DNA of 57,049 nucleotides from JAADHG01 sp964418645 (lineage in GTDB: Bacteria > Bacteroidota > Bacteroidia > Flavobacteriales > Flavobacteriaceae): contig CAYQME010000010.1 of the NCBI GenBank assembly GCA_964418645.1, positions 1 through 57,049 of the forward strand, given 5' to 3'. The position numbers were made by a program, and so were the translations under genes. Position 1 is the first letter of the stretch, and every line of letters starts with the position of its first letter. The notes beneath the pieces are model-generated. The model did not search any database. It was given only the letters and a program-made list of their open reading frames with translations, and was not told the DNA's origin. Positions 18,453 through 27,594 of this stretch are shown in pieces.

Positions 18453-20003
18453 CTACTCTGGTAATCTGCCGTGGATAGTTTCAAAGATGTAATCAAAATT
18501 ACTGCGTAAATAGGAACGCAATTTTCGCTTATAATCATCTTTTAACCACTCTACAAAATTAAATGTACTCTTACTAATACATTTGGTATAGCGATGTATT
18601 CTATGGTCAATATCGTCATCTAGTAGTTTCATTAAAATCAAAGCATCGTAAACATCCTCACTATTTTCTGTACATATTTTAGCATGATGTTCTATAGATC
18701 GTTCTAAAACCACTTTTGAAGACTCTCCGCTTCTAATAGATTCCGTATACGTTTTAGTAATATCAAAATATACCTCATTAGAATTAACAAATTGTTCTCT
18801 AATTTCAGGAGGCATTTCGTATCTAAAATTACTTTCTAACTCCTCGTCATTGAGTAAGCCATCTAAATAAAAATTAGGTGATCTGAATATTTTTTGCCAA
18901 TCTAAATCGGAACCCCAGGGCCCAAAGCGATGAAAATTATTTCCCAAATCTACAACTGTAAAAGTATCTTTATTTTTGAGAATACGTGAGCCACGACCAA
19001 TCATTTGATAGTAAAGGGTTAATGATTTAGTTGCCCTGTTTAAAATAATAGATTCAACAGTTGGCTCATCAAACCCTGTGGTTAAGATGCTGACTGAAGT
19101 TAAAATAGCATCTGATGTTTCCTTAAACCATTTTAAAATTTGCTCGCGTTCTTTTTTAGAGTGTGTATTATCTAAATGTGCCACAGGATATCCTGCTGCT
19201 CTAAACGTATCAAAAACATGTAATGAGGTATTTATACCATTGTTAAAAATTAATGTTTTCTTACCTTTGGAACAGTCTTCATATGCATGCATTAATTTGC
19301 TAAGCATATCATTGTTTGTATATAAATCTTCAGAAGATTTAACGGTATAGTCTCCGTTTGCCCCAACAACCAAGGAGGTTAGCCCAACATTATATGAGTA
19401 CGTTTCTGCCCTTGCCAAAAACTTGTTTTCAATTAATGATTCTATGGTTTCCCCAACAATTAATTCGTCATAATTGTCGGTCATTGGCAAATTTGTATTA
19501 GAACTCAAAGGTGTTGCTGTAACGCCTAGAAAAAATGATTTATAAAAGAACTTGAATAATTTAGTAAAGGAATTGTAATGTGCTTCATCTATAATTACCA
19601 AACCTATATCAGAAATGTCTAGTTTGTCCTCATTTAAACGATTATTTAATGTCTCAACCATCGCCACAAAACATGAATAATCGTTCTGGTCTTCAAGATT
19701 AGCTTTACTATCTATAACCTTATTATGCACATGAAACTCTGTAAGCATATTTGAGGTTTGCTTGCACAATTCTATACGATGTGTCATTACCAGCACCTTT
19801 TTTTTATGGTGCTTTAAATACTGTCTTACAATTTCAGAAAAGATAACCGTTTTCCCACCTCCAGTTGGTAACTGATATAGTAAATGGTAATCGTCTGGTG
19901 CGTCTTCAAAGCATTTGAAAATTTTATTAATTGCCCCTTTTTGGTAACTATATAAGTCTTTACCAACTTTACGTTCTTCTAATTCTAGGGTTGTTACTAA
20001 CAT
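18453..20003 (-). CDS. SF2 DEAH-box helicase, RadD/Res-subunit-like
   Basis: A 516-residue ATP-dependent helicase/translocase with all expected motifs: Q-motif-like YSYQKGAINKI (18-28), Walker A LPTGGGKT (45-52), Ia MTHRIELCKQ, DEAH box IIDEAHYNS (137-145), motif III GVTATPL, motif V ILTSVSILTTGFDEPTV and motif VI YYQMIGRGSR. The C-terminal 130 residues form a helical domain without a recognised nuclease motif. Proteins of this shape are annotated as type III restriction Res-subunit-like or RadD-like DNA repair helicases. No methylase, nuclease or other defence partner is adjacent, so a housekeeping DNA-repair role is more likely than restriction. It stands alone, divergent from the membrane protein at 20260. 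Confidence 0.9.
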   Translation of the reverse strand: MLVTTLELEERKVGKDLYSYQKGAINKIFKCFEDAPDDYHLLYQLPTGGGKTVIFSEIVRQYLKHHKKKVLVMTHRIELCKQTSNMLTEFHVHNKVIDSKANLEDQNDYSCFVAMVETLNNRLNEDKLDISDIGLVIIDEAHYNSFTKLFKFFYKSFFLGVTATPLSSNTNLPMTDNYDELIVGETIESLIENKFLARAETYSYNVGLTSLVVGANGDYTVKSSEDLYTNNDMLSKLMHAYEDCSKGKKTLIFNNGINTSLHVFDTFRAAGYPVAHLDNTHSKKEREQILKWFKETSDAILTSVSILTTGFDEPTVESIILNRATKSLTLYYQMIGRGSRILKNKDTFTVVDLGNNFHRFGPWGSDLDWQKIFRSPNFYLDGLLNDEELESNFRYEMPPEIREQFVNSNEVYFDITKTYTESIRSGESSKVVLERSIEHHAKICTENSEDVYDALILMKLLDDDIDHRIHRYTKCISKSTFNFVEWLKDDYKRKLRSYLRSNFDYIFETIHGRLPE

Positions 20004-20171
20004 TAATGTAAATATTAAGAAGTTGCAAAAATAACTCCTTTCTTGGGTTTTTAATGAATCTTTTTAAGAAAACTTATCAATAATTAGAAAAACTTATTAA
20101 AACTCTAAATGAAACATTTTAGTAAAGCTTTTAACAATTTAACCAAGGTCATGGATACTATCAAACCACCC

Positions 20172-20179
20172 TATATTTG
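20172..20179 (+). promoter_or_regulatory. Candidate -7 element TAnnTTTG
   Basis: TATATTTG matches the Bacteroidota -7 consensus exactly and lies 80 bases before the start of the membrane protein gene. I could not find a TTG at the usual distance upstream, so this is only a weak promoter call. Confidence 0.3.
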
Positions 20180-20259
20180 TATTTTACAAGGTTTCTACAT
20201 ACATTAGTATACTATAAACACTTGTAAAACATATTTTTACAAACTAAAAACCAATTATT

Positions 20260-20694
20260 ATGTCAGAAACAAACAAACCAGAAGCTGTCTTTTGGATTAT
20301 CGGTATTATTGCACTTATTTGGAATGGAATGGGTGTAAATGCTTATCTACAACACGCATTTAAAACTGAAGCTTCAATAGCAGATATGAATGCTGATCAA
20401 ATTGCTCTTTTAGAAAGTATGCCTGCTTGGATAACTGCATTATTTGCTATTGCAGTTTTTGCTGGAGTTATTGGATGTATTACATTTTTAATGCGTAAAA
20501 AAATTGCTGTAACATTATTATTAGTATCATTTTTAGCAGCCACAGTTCAACAATTGTATTGGTTATTTGGGACAAACATGGCTGATGTTTTTAGTGAATC
20601 TCAACCTTACCTAATGCCAATTTTAATAATTATAGTGGCTGCATTCTTAGTTTGGTATTCTAAAAAGCAAAAAGCAAAAGGGATATTATCTTAA
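20260..20694 (+). CDS. Four-helix inner-membrane protein
   Basis: A 144-residue protein with four predicted transmembrane helices at about 9-28, 55-75, 82-105 and 114-134, short loops and a Lys-rich cytosolic C-terminus. The motif GMGVNAYLQHAFKTE after helix 1 and AWITALFAIAVFAGV in helix 2 are characteristic of a small flavobacterial family often labelled sugar transporter. I see no evidence for transport and would call it an uncharacterised membrane protein. It stands alone, with its own terminator 22 bases after the stop. Confidence 0.8.
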   Translation: MSETNKPEAVFWIIGIIALIWNGMGVNAYLQHAFKTEASIADMNADQIALLESMPAWITALFAIAVFAGVIGCITFLMRKKIAVTLLLVSFLAATVQQLYWLFGTNMADVFSESQPYLMPILIIIVAAFLVWYSKKQKAKGILS

Positions 20695-20716
20695 CCTTTA
20701 CATAGAAACTAATTTG

Positions 20717-20745
20717 AAGCCTGGACTTAAAGTTCGGGCTTTTTT
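20717..20745 (+). terminator. Intrinsic terminator
   Basis: An 11-base stem containing two G-U pairs (aagcctggact 20717-20727 with agttcgggctt 20731-20741) and a T run (20740-20745) follow the membrane protein gene. Confidence 0.75.
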
Positions 20746-20797
20746 ATGGTATCGTTTTTGAGACTTCATAATTACATTAACATTAAAATATCTAATT

Positions 20798-21346
20798 ATG
20801 AGGGCAGCACCACAAGTAAATGCAGGGTCTATGGCAGACATTGCATTTTTATTATTAATCTTTTTTCTAGTTACAACAACAATGGCAAAAGATGAAGGTA
20901 TTAATAGAAAACTTCCTAGAAACTGTCCACTAGGACAGAATTGTAGTGTAGACATTCATGAACGCAATATTTTAAGAATTGTTTTGAATGGCAAAAAGCA
21001 AATCATGATTGAAGATGATTTAGTTACAATTTCAGACCTTAAAAACATAGCTAAAACATTTCTAGATAATAATGGCGATAAGAGTTGCAATTATTGTAAT
21101 GGCAATAGCGTAACAACTTCATCCGATAATCCAACAAAAGCAATCATCTCTCTTCAAACAGGAAAGCAAACATTTTACGAGTTATTTATTGCTGTTCAAG
21201 ACGAATTAACAAAAGCCTATTACGAACTTCGTGAAACCTATGCTGTACAGCAATTAGGCAAGGATAAAGAGAATCTTTCTAAAAAAGATTTAGCGATTAT
21301 TAGAAATGCATATCCGTTTTTACTCTCGGAAGCAGAAACCAAGTGA
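20798..21346 (+). CDS. ExbD/TolR-like biopolymer transport protein, Cys-containing type
   Basis: A 182-residue ExbD-family protein: a short cytosolic N-terminus, one transmembrane helix (about 12-30) starting SMADIAFLLLIFFLV in which D14 corresponds to the proton-path Asp of ExbD, and a periplasmic domain. Unlike textbook ExbD it carries two cysteine pairs, CPLGQNC (about 43-49) and CNYC (about 97-100), which could form disulfides in the periplasm. It also has an extended C-terminal helical tail of about 45 residues. ExbD normally works with ExbB and TonB, but here no exbB or tonB is adjacent; the gene lies alone between two terminators. It may pair with an ExbB encoded elsewhere. Confidence 0.88.
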   Translation: MRAAPQVNAGSMADIAFLLLIFFLVTTTMAKDEGINRKLPRNCPLGQNCSVDIHERNILRIVLNGKKQIMIEDDLVTISDLKNIAKTFLDNNGDKSCNYCNGNSVTTSSDNPTKAIISLQTGKQTFYELFIAVQDELTKAYYELRETYAVQQLGKDKENLSKKDLAIIRNAYPFLLSEAETK

Positions 21347-21347
21347 T

Positions 21348-21380
21348 AAAAAAGTCTAGAATTAAATTCTAGACTTTTTT
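21348..21380. terminator. Bidirectional terminator between convergent genes
   Basis: A perfect palindrome, aaaaaagtctagaatt (21348-21363) with aattctagactttttt (21365-21380), lies exactly between the ExbD-like gene and the convergent oligopeptidase gene. Confidence 0.8.
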
Positions 21381-21383
21381 AGT

Positions 21384-23546
21384 TTATTCTGTAATTCCTT
21401 CCAAATCAAAGAAAAAAGTATAGAATAATGCAGTTCGCTTATAGCGTTCAAAGCGCCCAGAGGCTCCACCGTGACCAACATCCATATTACAATCCATGAT
21501 AAGCAGATTGTTATCGGTCTTCATATCTCGCAATTTGGCGACCCATTTTGCTGGCTCCCAAAATTGTACTTGACTATCCCAAAAACCAGTGGTGACTAAA
21601 ACATTTGGATAATTCTTTGCTTTTACGTTATCATAAGGTGAATATGATTTCATATAATCGTAATACTCTTTGTCTTTGGGGTTCCCCCATTCGTCAAATT
21701 CAAAAGTAGTTAGTGGTATGGTTTCATCTAGCATCGTAGAAATTACATCAACAAATGGTACTGCTGCAATTACACCATTCCAAAGCTCTGGTTTCATGTT
21801 TAAAATAGCTCCCATTAGTAAGCCTCCAGCACTCCCTCCCATTGCATATAAATGATTGCTACTGGTATAGCCTTCATTAATTAAAAATTCTCCGCAATTT
21901 ATAAAATCGGTAAACGTATTTTTCTTTTTCAATAATTTTCCATCATCATACCAATAGCGCCCCATTTCCTGTCCGCCACGAATATGAGCAATGGCATATA
22001 CAAATCCTCTGTCTAACAAACTTAATCTGTTAGAACTAAATGTTGGTTCTCTACTGCTTCCGTAAGAACCATAGGCTCCTATTAACAACGGGGTCTCATT
22101 ATTTCTTTCAACACCTTTTTTGTAGACTAAGGAAATAGGAATTTTAGTACCATCATTTGCAGTTGCATACAAACGTTCAGATGTATAATTTTCAGCAGAA
22201 AAGTCGCCCCCTAGCACTTCGTCTTGCTTTAACAAAACTTGTTCTTTGGTATCCATGTTATAATCGTAAATACTGTTAGGAGTGGTTAATGATGTATAAC
22301 CATAACGCAAAATGTTGGTATTAAAATCTAGATTAGAAGTTGTGTATGCAAGATAAGCAGGATCGTTAAACTTAATATAATGTTCTTCACCACTCCATTT
22401 AATAACTCTTATAGCTCTTAATCCATTTATACGTTCTTCTAAAACTAAGTGGCTTTTAAAAATATCGAAACTTTGTAGAAAAACATCGTCTCTATGCGGA
22501 ATAACATCTATCCAATTTTCGGTAGTTGTAGCTGTAATTGGTGTTTTTACCAAGCGGAAATTTTTGGCATCTAAATTGGTTTGAATATAAAAATCATCTT
22601 GATATTGCTCCACATAGTACAATAAATCATTTTGTCTGGGTTGTACAATTTTCCATTCACCACTTGGTTTATCTGCATTTAAATATCTATACTCCGTAGA
22701 AAGTGTATGAAAACTTCCTATCATTATATATTCATTAGACTTAGACTTAAAAACGCCACATCGAAAAGTTTCATCCTTTTCTTGAAATACCAATATATCG
22801 TCTGATTGATTTGTACCAAGTACATGTTTATAAATTTTATCCTGACGGAGTGTTTCAGGGTCCTTTGTTGCATAAAAAACAGTCTTATTATTGTTCGCCC
22901 AAATTGCACTACCATTGGTGTTGCTTAATTTATCAGGTAATATTTCACCCGTTGTGAGATTTTTAAAATAAATGGTATAACGACGTCTTGAAACCGTATC
23001 TATCCCAAATGCCATTAAACTATTATCCATACTTATTGAACGGCTACCAATACCATAGTATGCATAGTCTTTAGCCATTTCTGGGCCATTGAGTATAATT
23101 TTTTCTTCAGCATTTTTATTAATTTTCTTTCTACAATACAACGCATAGTCATTACCTTCTTCAAAACGGGTATAGTACAAATATCCGTTGTTCTTTACTG
23201 GGACTGAAGCATCATCCTTTTTTATGCGCCCTACAATTTCATTGTAAATTTTTTCTTGAAATCCTTCTGTATGTTTCATTACTGTATCTAAATACTCATT
23301 CTCAGCATTTAAATAGTCTAATACATCTTGTGTCTGTGCATCAGGTGTTTCAGCATTTTTCTGGGCGTCACTTAAACGCATCCAATAATAATTATCTACA
23401 CGAGTGTCATTATGAATAGTAAGTTCTTTAGGTATCTTTTTTGCCATAGGAGCATCAACTAATTGGTGTTGTCTTTTTTCTTCATTGCTTTTACAACTAG
23501 TAAAAACTATAGTAAATACAAGTAAAAAATAGAAAGTAGTTTTCAT
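21384..23546 (-). CDS. Lipoprotein S9A oligopeptidase (oligopeptidase B-like)
   Basis: A predicted lipid-anchored serine peptidase of 720 residues from the chosen start. I chose the ATG at 23546, because from there the protein opens with a lipoprotein signal MKTTFYFLLVFTIVFTSC. An upstream in-frame ATG would bury this behind 19 residues. Residues about 25-430 form the S9A N-terminal segment and beta-propeller (KIPKELTIHNDTRVDNYYWMRL is the family opening). The peptidase domain includes GAYGSYGSS, AHIRGGQEMGRYWYDDGK, the nucleophile GGSAGG with S572, the acid region TTGFWDSQVQFWEPAKW and the catalytic His in MDVGHGGASGRF. It probably cleaves short peptides, often after basic residues, at the periplasmic membrane face. 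It is divergent from the M19 dipeptidase gene, 104 bases away, so the two may be co-regulated. Confidence 0.93.
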   Translation of the reverse strand: MKTTFYFLLVFTIVFTSCKSNEEKRQHQLVDAPMAKKIPKELTIHNDTRVDNYYWMRLSDAQKNAETPDAQTQDVLDYLNAENEYLDTVMKHTEGFQEKIYNEIVGRIKKDDASVPVKNNGYLYYTRFEEGNDYALYCRKKINKNAEEKIILNGPEMAKDYAYYGIGSRSISMDNSLMAFGIDTVSRRRYTIYFKNLTTGEILPDKLSNTNGSAIWANNNKTVFYATKDPETLRQDKIYKHVLGTNQSDDILVFQEKDETFRCGVFKSKSNEYIMIGSFHTLSTEYRYLNADKPSGEWKIVQPRQNDLLYYVEQYQDDFYIQTNLDAKNFRLVKTPITATTTENWIDVIPHRDDVFLQSFDIFKSHLVLEERINGLRAIRVIKWSGEEHYIKFNDPAYLAYTTSNLDFNTNILRYGYTSLTTPNSIYDYNMDTKEQVLLKQDEVLGGDFSAENYTSERLYATANDGTKIPISLVYKKGVERNNETPLLIGAYGSYGSSREPTFSSNRLSLLDRGFVYAIAHIRGGQEMGRYWYDDGKLLKKKNTFTDFINCGEFLINEGYTSSNHLYAMGGSAGGLLMGAILNMKPELWNGVIAAVPFVDVISTMLDETIPLTTFEFDEWGNPKDKEYYDYMKSYSPYDNVKAKNYPNVLVTTGFWDSQVQFWEPAKWVAKLRDMKTDNNLLIMDCNMDVGHGGASGRFERYKRTALFYTFFFDLEGITE

Positions 23547-23650
23547 TGAATTTTTTTCTTTAGAATAATTTGTTTGCATAAAGAAACAAAAAATAATTAA
23601 CAATTTTTTATTGCTATATTTGATTAGTAAACTAAATAATTATACTTATA

Positions 23651-25006
23651 ATGAAACTACACACAAATTGCACACTAGCTTTTAGAGGTAATTCCCTATA
23701 TAAGCTTATTTTTTTATGCCTAATAATTTTTACAACAGCTTGCAAAGAAGAGCAAAAAGAAAATATTGAAAAAGAAATGTCTGAAACACAACTTATTGAT
23801 AAAGCGAAAGCTATTCACGAACGGGTAATAACATTAGATACCCATAATGATATTAACGTAAAAAACTTTACCGATTCTATTAATTACTCACAAGAATTGG
23901 ACACCCAAGTAAACCTCCCAAAAATGAAAAAAGGAGGCTTAGATGTGTCATGGTTAGTTGTCTATACTGGACAAGATACCATAACGGAAGAGGGTTACGC
24001 CAAGGCTTATGAAAATGCAATATCAAAATTTAAAGCTATCCACAAATTAACGGAAGAGATTGCTCCAGACGAAATTGAATTAGCTACCACTTCGGACGAT
24101 GTAAGACGTATTATAGCTTCAGGAAAAAAAGTGGCTATGATTGGTGTTGAAAATGCATATCCTATTGGTACAGATATTAGTAGAGTAAAAGAATTTTACG
24201 ATTTAGGAGCACGATATATGTCTCTAGCTCATAATGGTCATAGTCAGCTGAGTGATTCTAACACAGGTGAAAAAGACAGTATATGGCTTCACAATGGTTT
24301 AAGCGACCTTGGCAAACAAGTCCTTGCCGAAATGAATAAATGGGGTATTATGATAGATGTCTCTCATCCTTCAAAAGAAGCAATGCGCCAAATGATTGAG
24401 TTAACAAAAGCTCCTATTATTGCATCACATTCATCTGCTCGTGCTCTTTGCAATCACAGTAGAAATTTGGATGATGAACAACTAGAATGGTTAAAACAAA
24501 ATGGAGGTGTTGTACAAGCCGTAGCTTTTAAATCGTATCTCAATACAGAAAAATATGAAGCAAGAAATAAAGCATTAAAAGAAATTCGTGAAAGCATTGT
24601 AGATTCGTTAGGCCTTAGATGGTATGATTGGAGTGAATTCGGGAAGTTATCAGATTCCGAACAAATAGAATTTGTAGCAAACAGAGGAAGAATAATGAAA
24701 CTAGCTAATGACAAAGCAAATACAATAGCCGACTTTCCTCCTGCTGTAAATGTCTCTGATTTTGTAGATCATATAGATTATTTAGTAAATAAAATTGGTA
24801 TTGACCACGTTGGTATTAGTAGCGATTTTGATGGTGGAGGCGGTATTGAAGGCTGGAATGATGCTTCCGAAACATTTAATGTTACCTTAGAACTTGTAAA
24901 ACGTGGTTATACTGAAGAAGAAATAAGCAAGCTTTGGAGTGGTAATTTGTTGCTTGTTTTGGATGAAGTTAAAGCTGTTGCTAAAGAAATTCAATCTGTT
25001 CAATAA
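23651..25006 (+). CDS. Lipoprotein M19 membrane dipeptidase
   Basis: A zinc dipeptidase of 451 residues. The N-terminus (1-31) is a signal with a hydrophobic core and TTAC, so a lipid anchor at Cys31 is likely, although the lipobox is loose. Metal-site motifs of renal-dipeptidase family M19 are all present: DTHNDIN (63-69, His65 and Asp67), GVENAYPIG (bridging Glu), MIDVSHPSKEAM and PIIASHSSARALCNHSRN (two further His), and DHVGISSDFDGGGG (Asp near the C-terminus). It hydrolyses dipeptides, including ones with D-residues in known members. It is divergent from the oligopeptidase gene; together they would reduce oligopeptides to amino acids in the periplasm. The gene is followed by a REP-like repeat rather than a clear terminator. 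Confidence 0.93.
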   Translation: MKLHTNCTLAFRGNSLYKLIFLCLIIFTTACKEEQKENIEKEMSETQLIDKAKAIHERVITLDTHNDINVKNFTDSINYSQELDTQVNLPKMKKGGLDVSWLVVYTGQDTITEEGYAKAYENAISKFKAIHKLTEEIAPDEIELATTSDDVRRIIASGKKVAMIGVENAYPIGTDISRVKEFYDLGARYMSLAHNGHSQLSDSNTGEKDSIWLHNGLSDLGKQVLAEMNKWGIMIDVSHPSKEAMRQMIELTKAPIIASHSSARALCNHSRNLDDEQLEWLKQNGGVVQAVAFKSYLNTEKYEARNKALKEIRESIVDSLGLRWYDWSEFGKLSDSEQIEFVANRGRIMKLANDKANTIADFPPAVNVSDFVDHIDYLVNKIGIDHVGISSDFDGGGGIEGWNDASETFNVTLELVKRGYTEEEISKLWSGNLLLVLDEVKAVAKEIQSVQ

Positions 25007-25025
25007 ATTAAATTATTTATTATAT

Positions 25026-25110
25026 CGTCATTGCAAGAGTATCGAAGCAATCCCACTATTTGGTATTCTATTAAAAAGATTACTTTAGCCGTTCCTCCCT
25101 CGTAATGACG
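25026..25110. repeat. REP-like dispersed element with inverted ends
   Basis: The left end cgtcattgcaagagtatcg and the right end (gttcctccctcgtaatgacg) are imperfect inverted copies, and the whole can fold into a hairpin. Elements with this CGTCATTGC...GCAATGACG look are dispersed in many bacterial genomes between convergent genes. Here it lies between the M19 gene and the convergent 2-oxoacid dehydrogenase gene, where it may also act as a terminator. Confidence 0.6.
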
Positions 25111-25120
25111 ACGTAAACGA

Positions 25121-27127
25121 TTAATACTCCAACAAATTCTTTAACTCTTTCTCAAATCTTTCCTTCGGAAGATATTGTTCTTCTAATTGTGTCACAAAAG
25201 GAATCGGTGTTTCTAAACTAGCGACGCGTTTTACAGGAGCATCGAGATATTCAAAACACTCTTCCATAATCAAAGCTGAAATATCAGAAGCAATACCACC
25301 AAATAGAGAGTCTTCTTGAAGTATAATTGCTTTTCCAGTTTTCTTAACCGAATTAAATATGGTTTCAGTATCTAATGGTTGTAAGCTTCTTAAATCAATC
25401 ACATCTGCACTAATGTCGGGATTTTTATCTAACGTTTCTAAAACCCAATGTACAGCAGCTCCGTAACTTATTATGGTAACATCATCACCTTCTTTTAAAA
25501 GGGAGGCTTTACCAAATGGAATAGTGTAATAATCAGTTGGCACTTCTTGTCTAATTGTTCGGTATAATGCTTTATGCTCAAAAAACAGTACTGGATTTGG
25601 ATCATTAATAGCTGTAGCTAATAATCCTTTTGCATCATAAGGAAACGCAGGATATACCACTTTTAATCCAGGCGTTTTTGTAAACCAAGCTTCGTTAGTT
25701 TGCGAATGAAAAGGTCCTGCTGCTACTCCTGCTCCACAAGGCATTCTTAAAACTACATCAGCATTTTGTTGCCATCTATAATACGATTTTGCCAAATAAT
25801 TTACCACAGGATTAAACCCTGAAGTGACAAAATCGGCAAATTGAAGTTCTACAACACTTTTTATTCCGCAAATGGATAAACCCATAGCAGCTTCAATAAT
25901 AGCCGACTCACAAATTGGTGTATTACGAACACGTTCTTTACCAAAAGCTTCTACAAAACCATCCGTAATTTTAAAAACACCACCATAATCGGCAATATCT
26001 TGTCCCATTATTACTAGGTCTTTGTGCTTTTTCATAGATTGACGTAAACCATCAGAAATAGCATCAACAAAACGAATCTCTTTAGCTTTATTTTTACTTT
26101 TAACTTCTTGATATACAAAACTTTTATATACATCATTTAATTCAGTAGTAGAATTTGATTCAATCGCTACTTCGTCAAATGCTTTCTTTAGATTCTCGTT
26201 TATTTCTTTTGAAATATCAACCTTTATTTTGGCATCCTCCTTTTCAGTTAGTAATCGTTCTTTAAATAAATAATTAACGTAGTTTAAAATAGGATCTTTT
26301 GCTGCCCACTCACTTAAAAGTGCTTTTGGAACATATTTAGTGCCACTAGCTTCTTCGTGACCACGCATTCTAAAAGTTTTAAACTCTATCAAAATTGGTC
26401 TTGGTCGCTTTCTGATGCTTTCCGTTAGCTTCATGACCTTACTATAAACTTCAATAATATTATTGCCATCAATGATAAAAGACTCTATACCATAACCCTT
26501 CCCTTTATCGGCAATATGCTTGCAATTAAACTGCTCAGGAGTTGGCGTTGATAAGCCATAACCGTTATTTTCGACACAGAATATTACAGGGAGTTTCCAT
26601 ACTGAAGCTACATTTAAAGCTTCATGAAAATCACCTTCACTTGTGCCACCTTCTCCAGTAAATACAGCTGTTACTTGTTTATTTTTCTTTAGTAAATTTG
26701 CAAGTGCAATACCATCAGCAACGCCTAATTGAGGTCCCAAATGTGAAATCATTCCTATAATATTAAACTCTTGGGTTCCAAAATGAAAAGAACGGTCTCT
26801 TCCTTTTGTAAATCCATTGGCTTTTCCTTGCCATTGCGAAAACAAGCGATATAAAGGAATGTTTCTAGTAGTAAAAACACCTAAATTTCTATGCATTGGC
26901 AATATATATTCATCTTTTTGCATTGCCATGGTAACACCTACAGAAATAGCTTCTTGACCTATACCTGAAAACCATTTAGAAATTTTACCTTGCCGTAAAA
27001 GAATAAGCATTTTTTCTTCTATCATACGAGGTTTCAGCATGTTCTTATACAGAGTTACTAAGGTATTACGATTTAAATTTCTTTTGTCGTAATTAATAAG
27101 TTGTTTTGTACTAGCTGTACTGCTCAT
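25121..27127 (-). CDS. 2-oxoacid dehydrogenase E1, fused alpha and beta subunits
   Basis: A thiamine-diphosphate-dependent decarboxylase (E1) of a branched-chain or related 2-oxoacid dehydrogenase complex. The 668 residues from ATG 27127 are preferred over an upstream ATG that adds 10 hydrophobic residues. Residues about 10-330 are the alpha half, with the ThDP motif TGEGGTSEGDFHEALNVASV and the matching VENNGYG, and the phosphorylation-loop-like FRMRGHEEASG. Residues about 345-668 are the beta half, with MGQDIADYGGVFKITDGF, ESAIIEAAMGLSICG, HSQTNEAWF, GKASLLKEGDDVTIISYGAAVHW and the C-terminal ILQEDSLFGGIASDISA. Alpha-beta fusions are usual in Bacteroidota. E2 and E3 are not in the window. 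Confidence 0.93.
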   Translation of the reverse strand: MSSTASTKQLINYDKRNLNRNTLVTLYKNMLKPRMIEEKMLILLRQGKISKWFSGIGQEAISVGVTMAMQKDEYILPMHRNLGVFTTRNIPLYRLFSQWQGKANGFTKGRDRSFHFGTQEFNIIGMISHLGPQLGVADGIALANLLKKNKQVTAVFTGEGGTSEGDFHEALNVASVWKLPVIFCVENNGYGLSTPTPEQFNCKHIADKGKGYGIESFIIDGNNIIEVYSKVMKLTESIRKRPRPILIEFKTFRMRGHEEASGTKYVPKALLSEWAAKDPILNYVNYLFKERLLTEKEDAKIKVDISKEINENLKKAFDEVAIESNSTTELNDVYKSFVYQEVKSKNKAKEIRFVDAISDGLRQSMKKHKDLVIMGQDIADYGGVFKITDGFVEAFGKERVRNTPICESAIIEAAMGLSICGIKSVVELQFADFVTSGFNPVVNYLAKSYYRWQQNADVVLRMPCGAGVAAGPFHSQTNEAWFTKTPGLKVVYPAFPYDAKGLLATAINDPNPVLFFEHKALYRTIRQEVPTDYYTIPFGKASLLKEGDDVTIISYGAAVHWVLETLDKNPDISADVIDLRSLQPLDTETIFNSVKKTGKAIILQEDSLFGGIASDISALIMEECFEYLDAPVKRVASLETPIPFVTQLEEQYLPKERFEKELKNLLEY

Positions 27128-27194
27128 GTTGTTTATTTGGTATATCAAAAGTAGCAAAATTATAATTATAGTTTTAAAGTTTTCATTTTAAACG

Positions 27195-27229
27195 TTGTTT
27201 TAGTATCGCGCTAATTTTATTTATCTTTG
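27195..27229 (+). promoter_or_regulatory. Bacteroidota-type promoter for the SUI1 operon
   Basis: TTG at 27195-27197, a 24-base spacer, then TATCTTTG (27222-27229), an exact TAnnTTTG match, 30 bases upstream of the SUI1 start codon. Confidence 0.55.
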
Positions 27230-27259
27230 TTGCTCTGCAAATAATTTGCCTTAAAGTTT

Positions 27260-27589
27260 ATGGATTTACATGACCAATTAAAAAATATATTCCCTGATCA
27301 TGTTCCTGGTAAGAGTATTGAAAGTACTGATGACTCTAAAGGAATATGGATTCAAGAAGACCCTATAATTTGTAAATATGAAAAACGAAAAGGGAAACCA
27401 ATTACTATATTAGAAGGTTATACTGGCGCAACTAAAGACTTTAAAACATTAGCTAAGGAGCTTAAAACCACGTTAAGTGTTGGTGGTAGTTTTAAAAATG
27501 ATAAAATTATTATCCAAGGTGATTGTCGGGATAAAATAATGACCATACTTAAAGAAAAAGGCTTTAATGTAAAACGTGTTGGAGGATAA
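27260..27589 (+). CDS. SUI1/eIF1-like translation factor (YciH family)
   Basis: A 109-residue protein with an SUI1 domain at about 35-108: EKRKGKPITILEGYTG is the basic loop of the fold, followed by FKTLAKELKTTLSVGGSFKNDKIIIQGD and the C-terminal KIMTILKEKGFNVKRVGG. Bacterial YciH-type proteins resemble eukaryotic eIF1 and are thought to influence initiation fidelity under stress; they are not essential. It has a good promoter upstream and is followed after 5 bases by the DUF1835 gene, so the two are co-transcribed. Confidence 0.92.
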   Translation: MDLHDQLKNIFPDHVPGKSIESTDDSKGIWIQEDPIICKYEKRKGKPITILEGYTGATKDFKTLAKELKTTLSVGGSFKNDKIIIQGDCRDKIMTILKEKGFNVKRVGG

Positions 27590-27594
27590 TATTT

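Noticed and set aside
18453..20003. Type III restriction system or other defence island
   Set aside because: The helicase has no adjacent methylase, nuclease or toxin gene, and its neighbours are ordinary.
23547..23603. N-terminal extension of the S9A oligopeptidase
   Set aside because: It would put 19 residues before a clear lipoprotein signal peptide.
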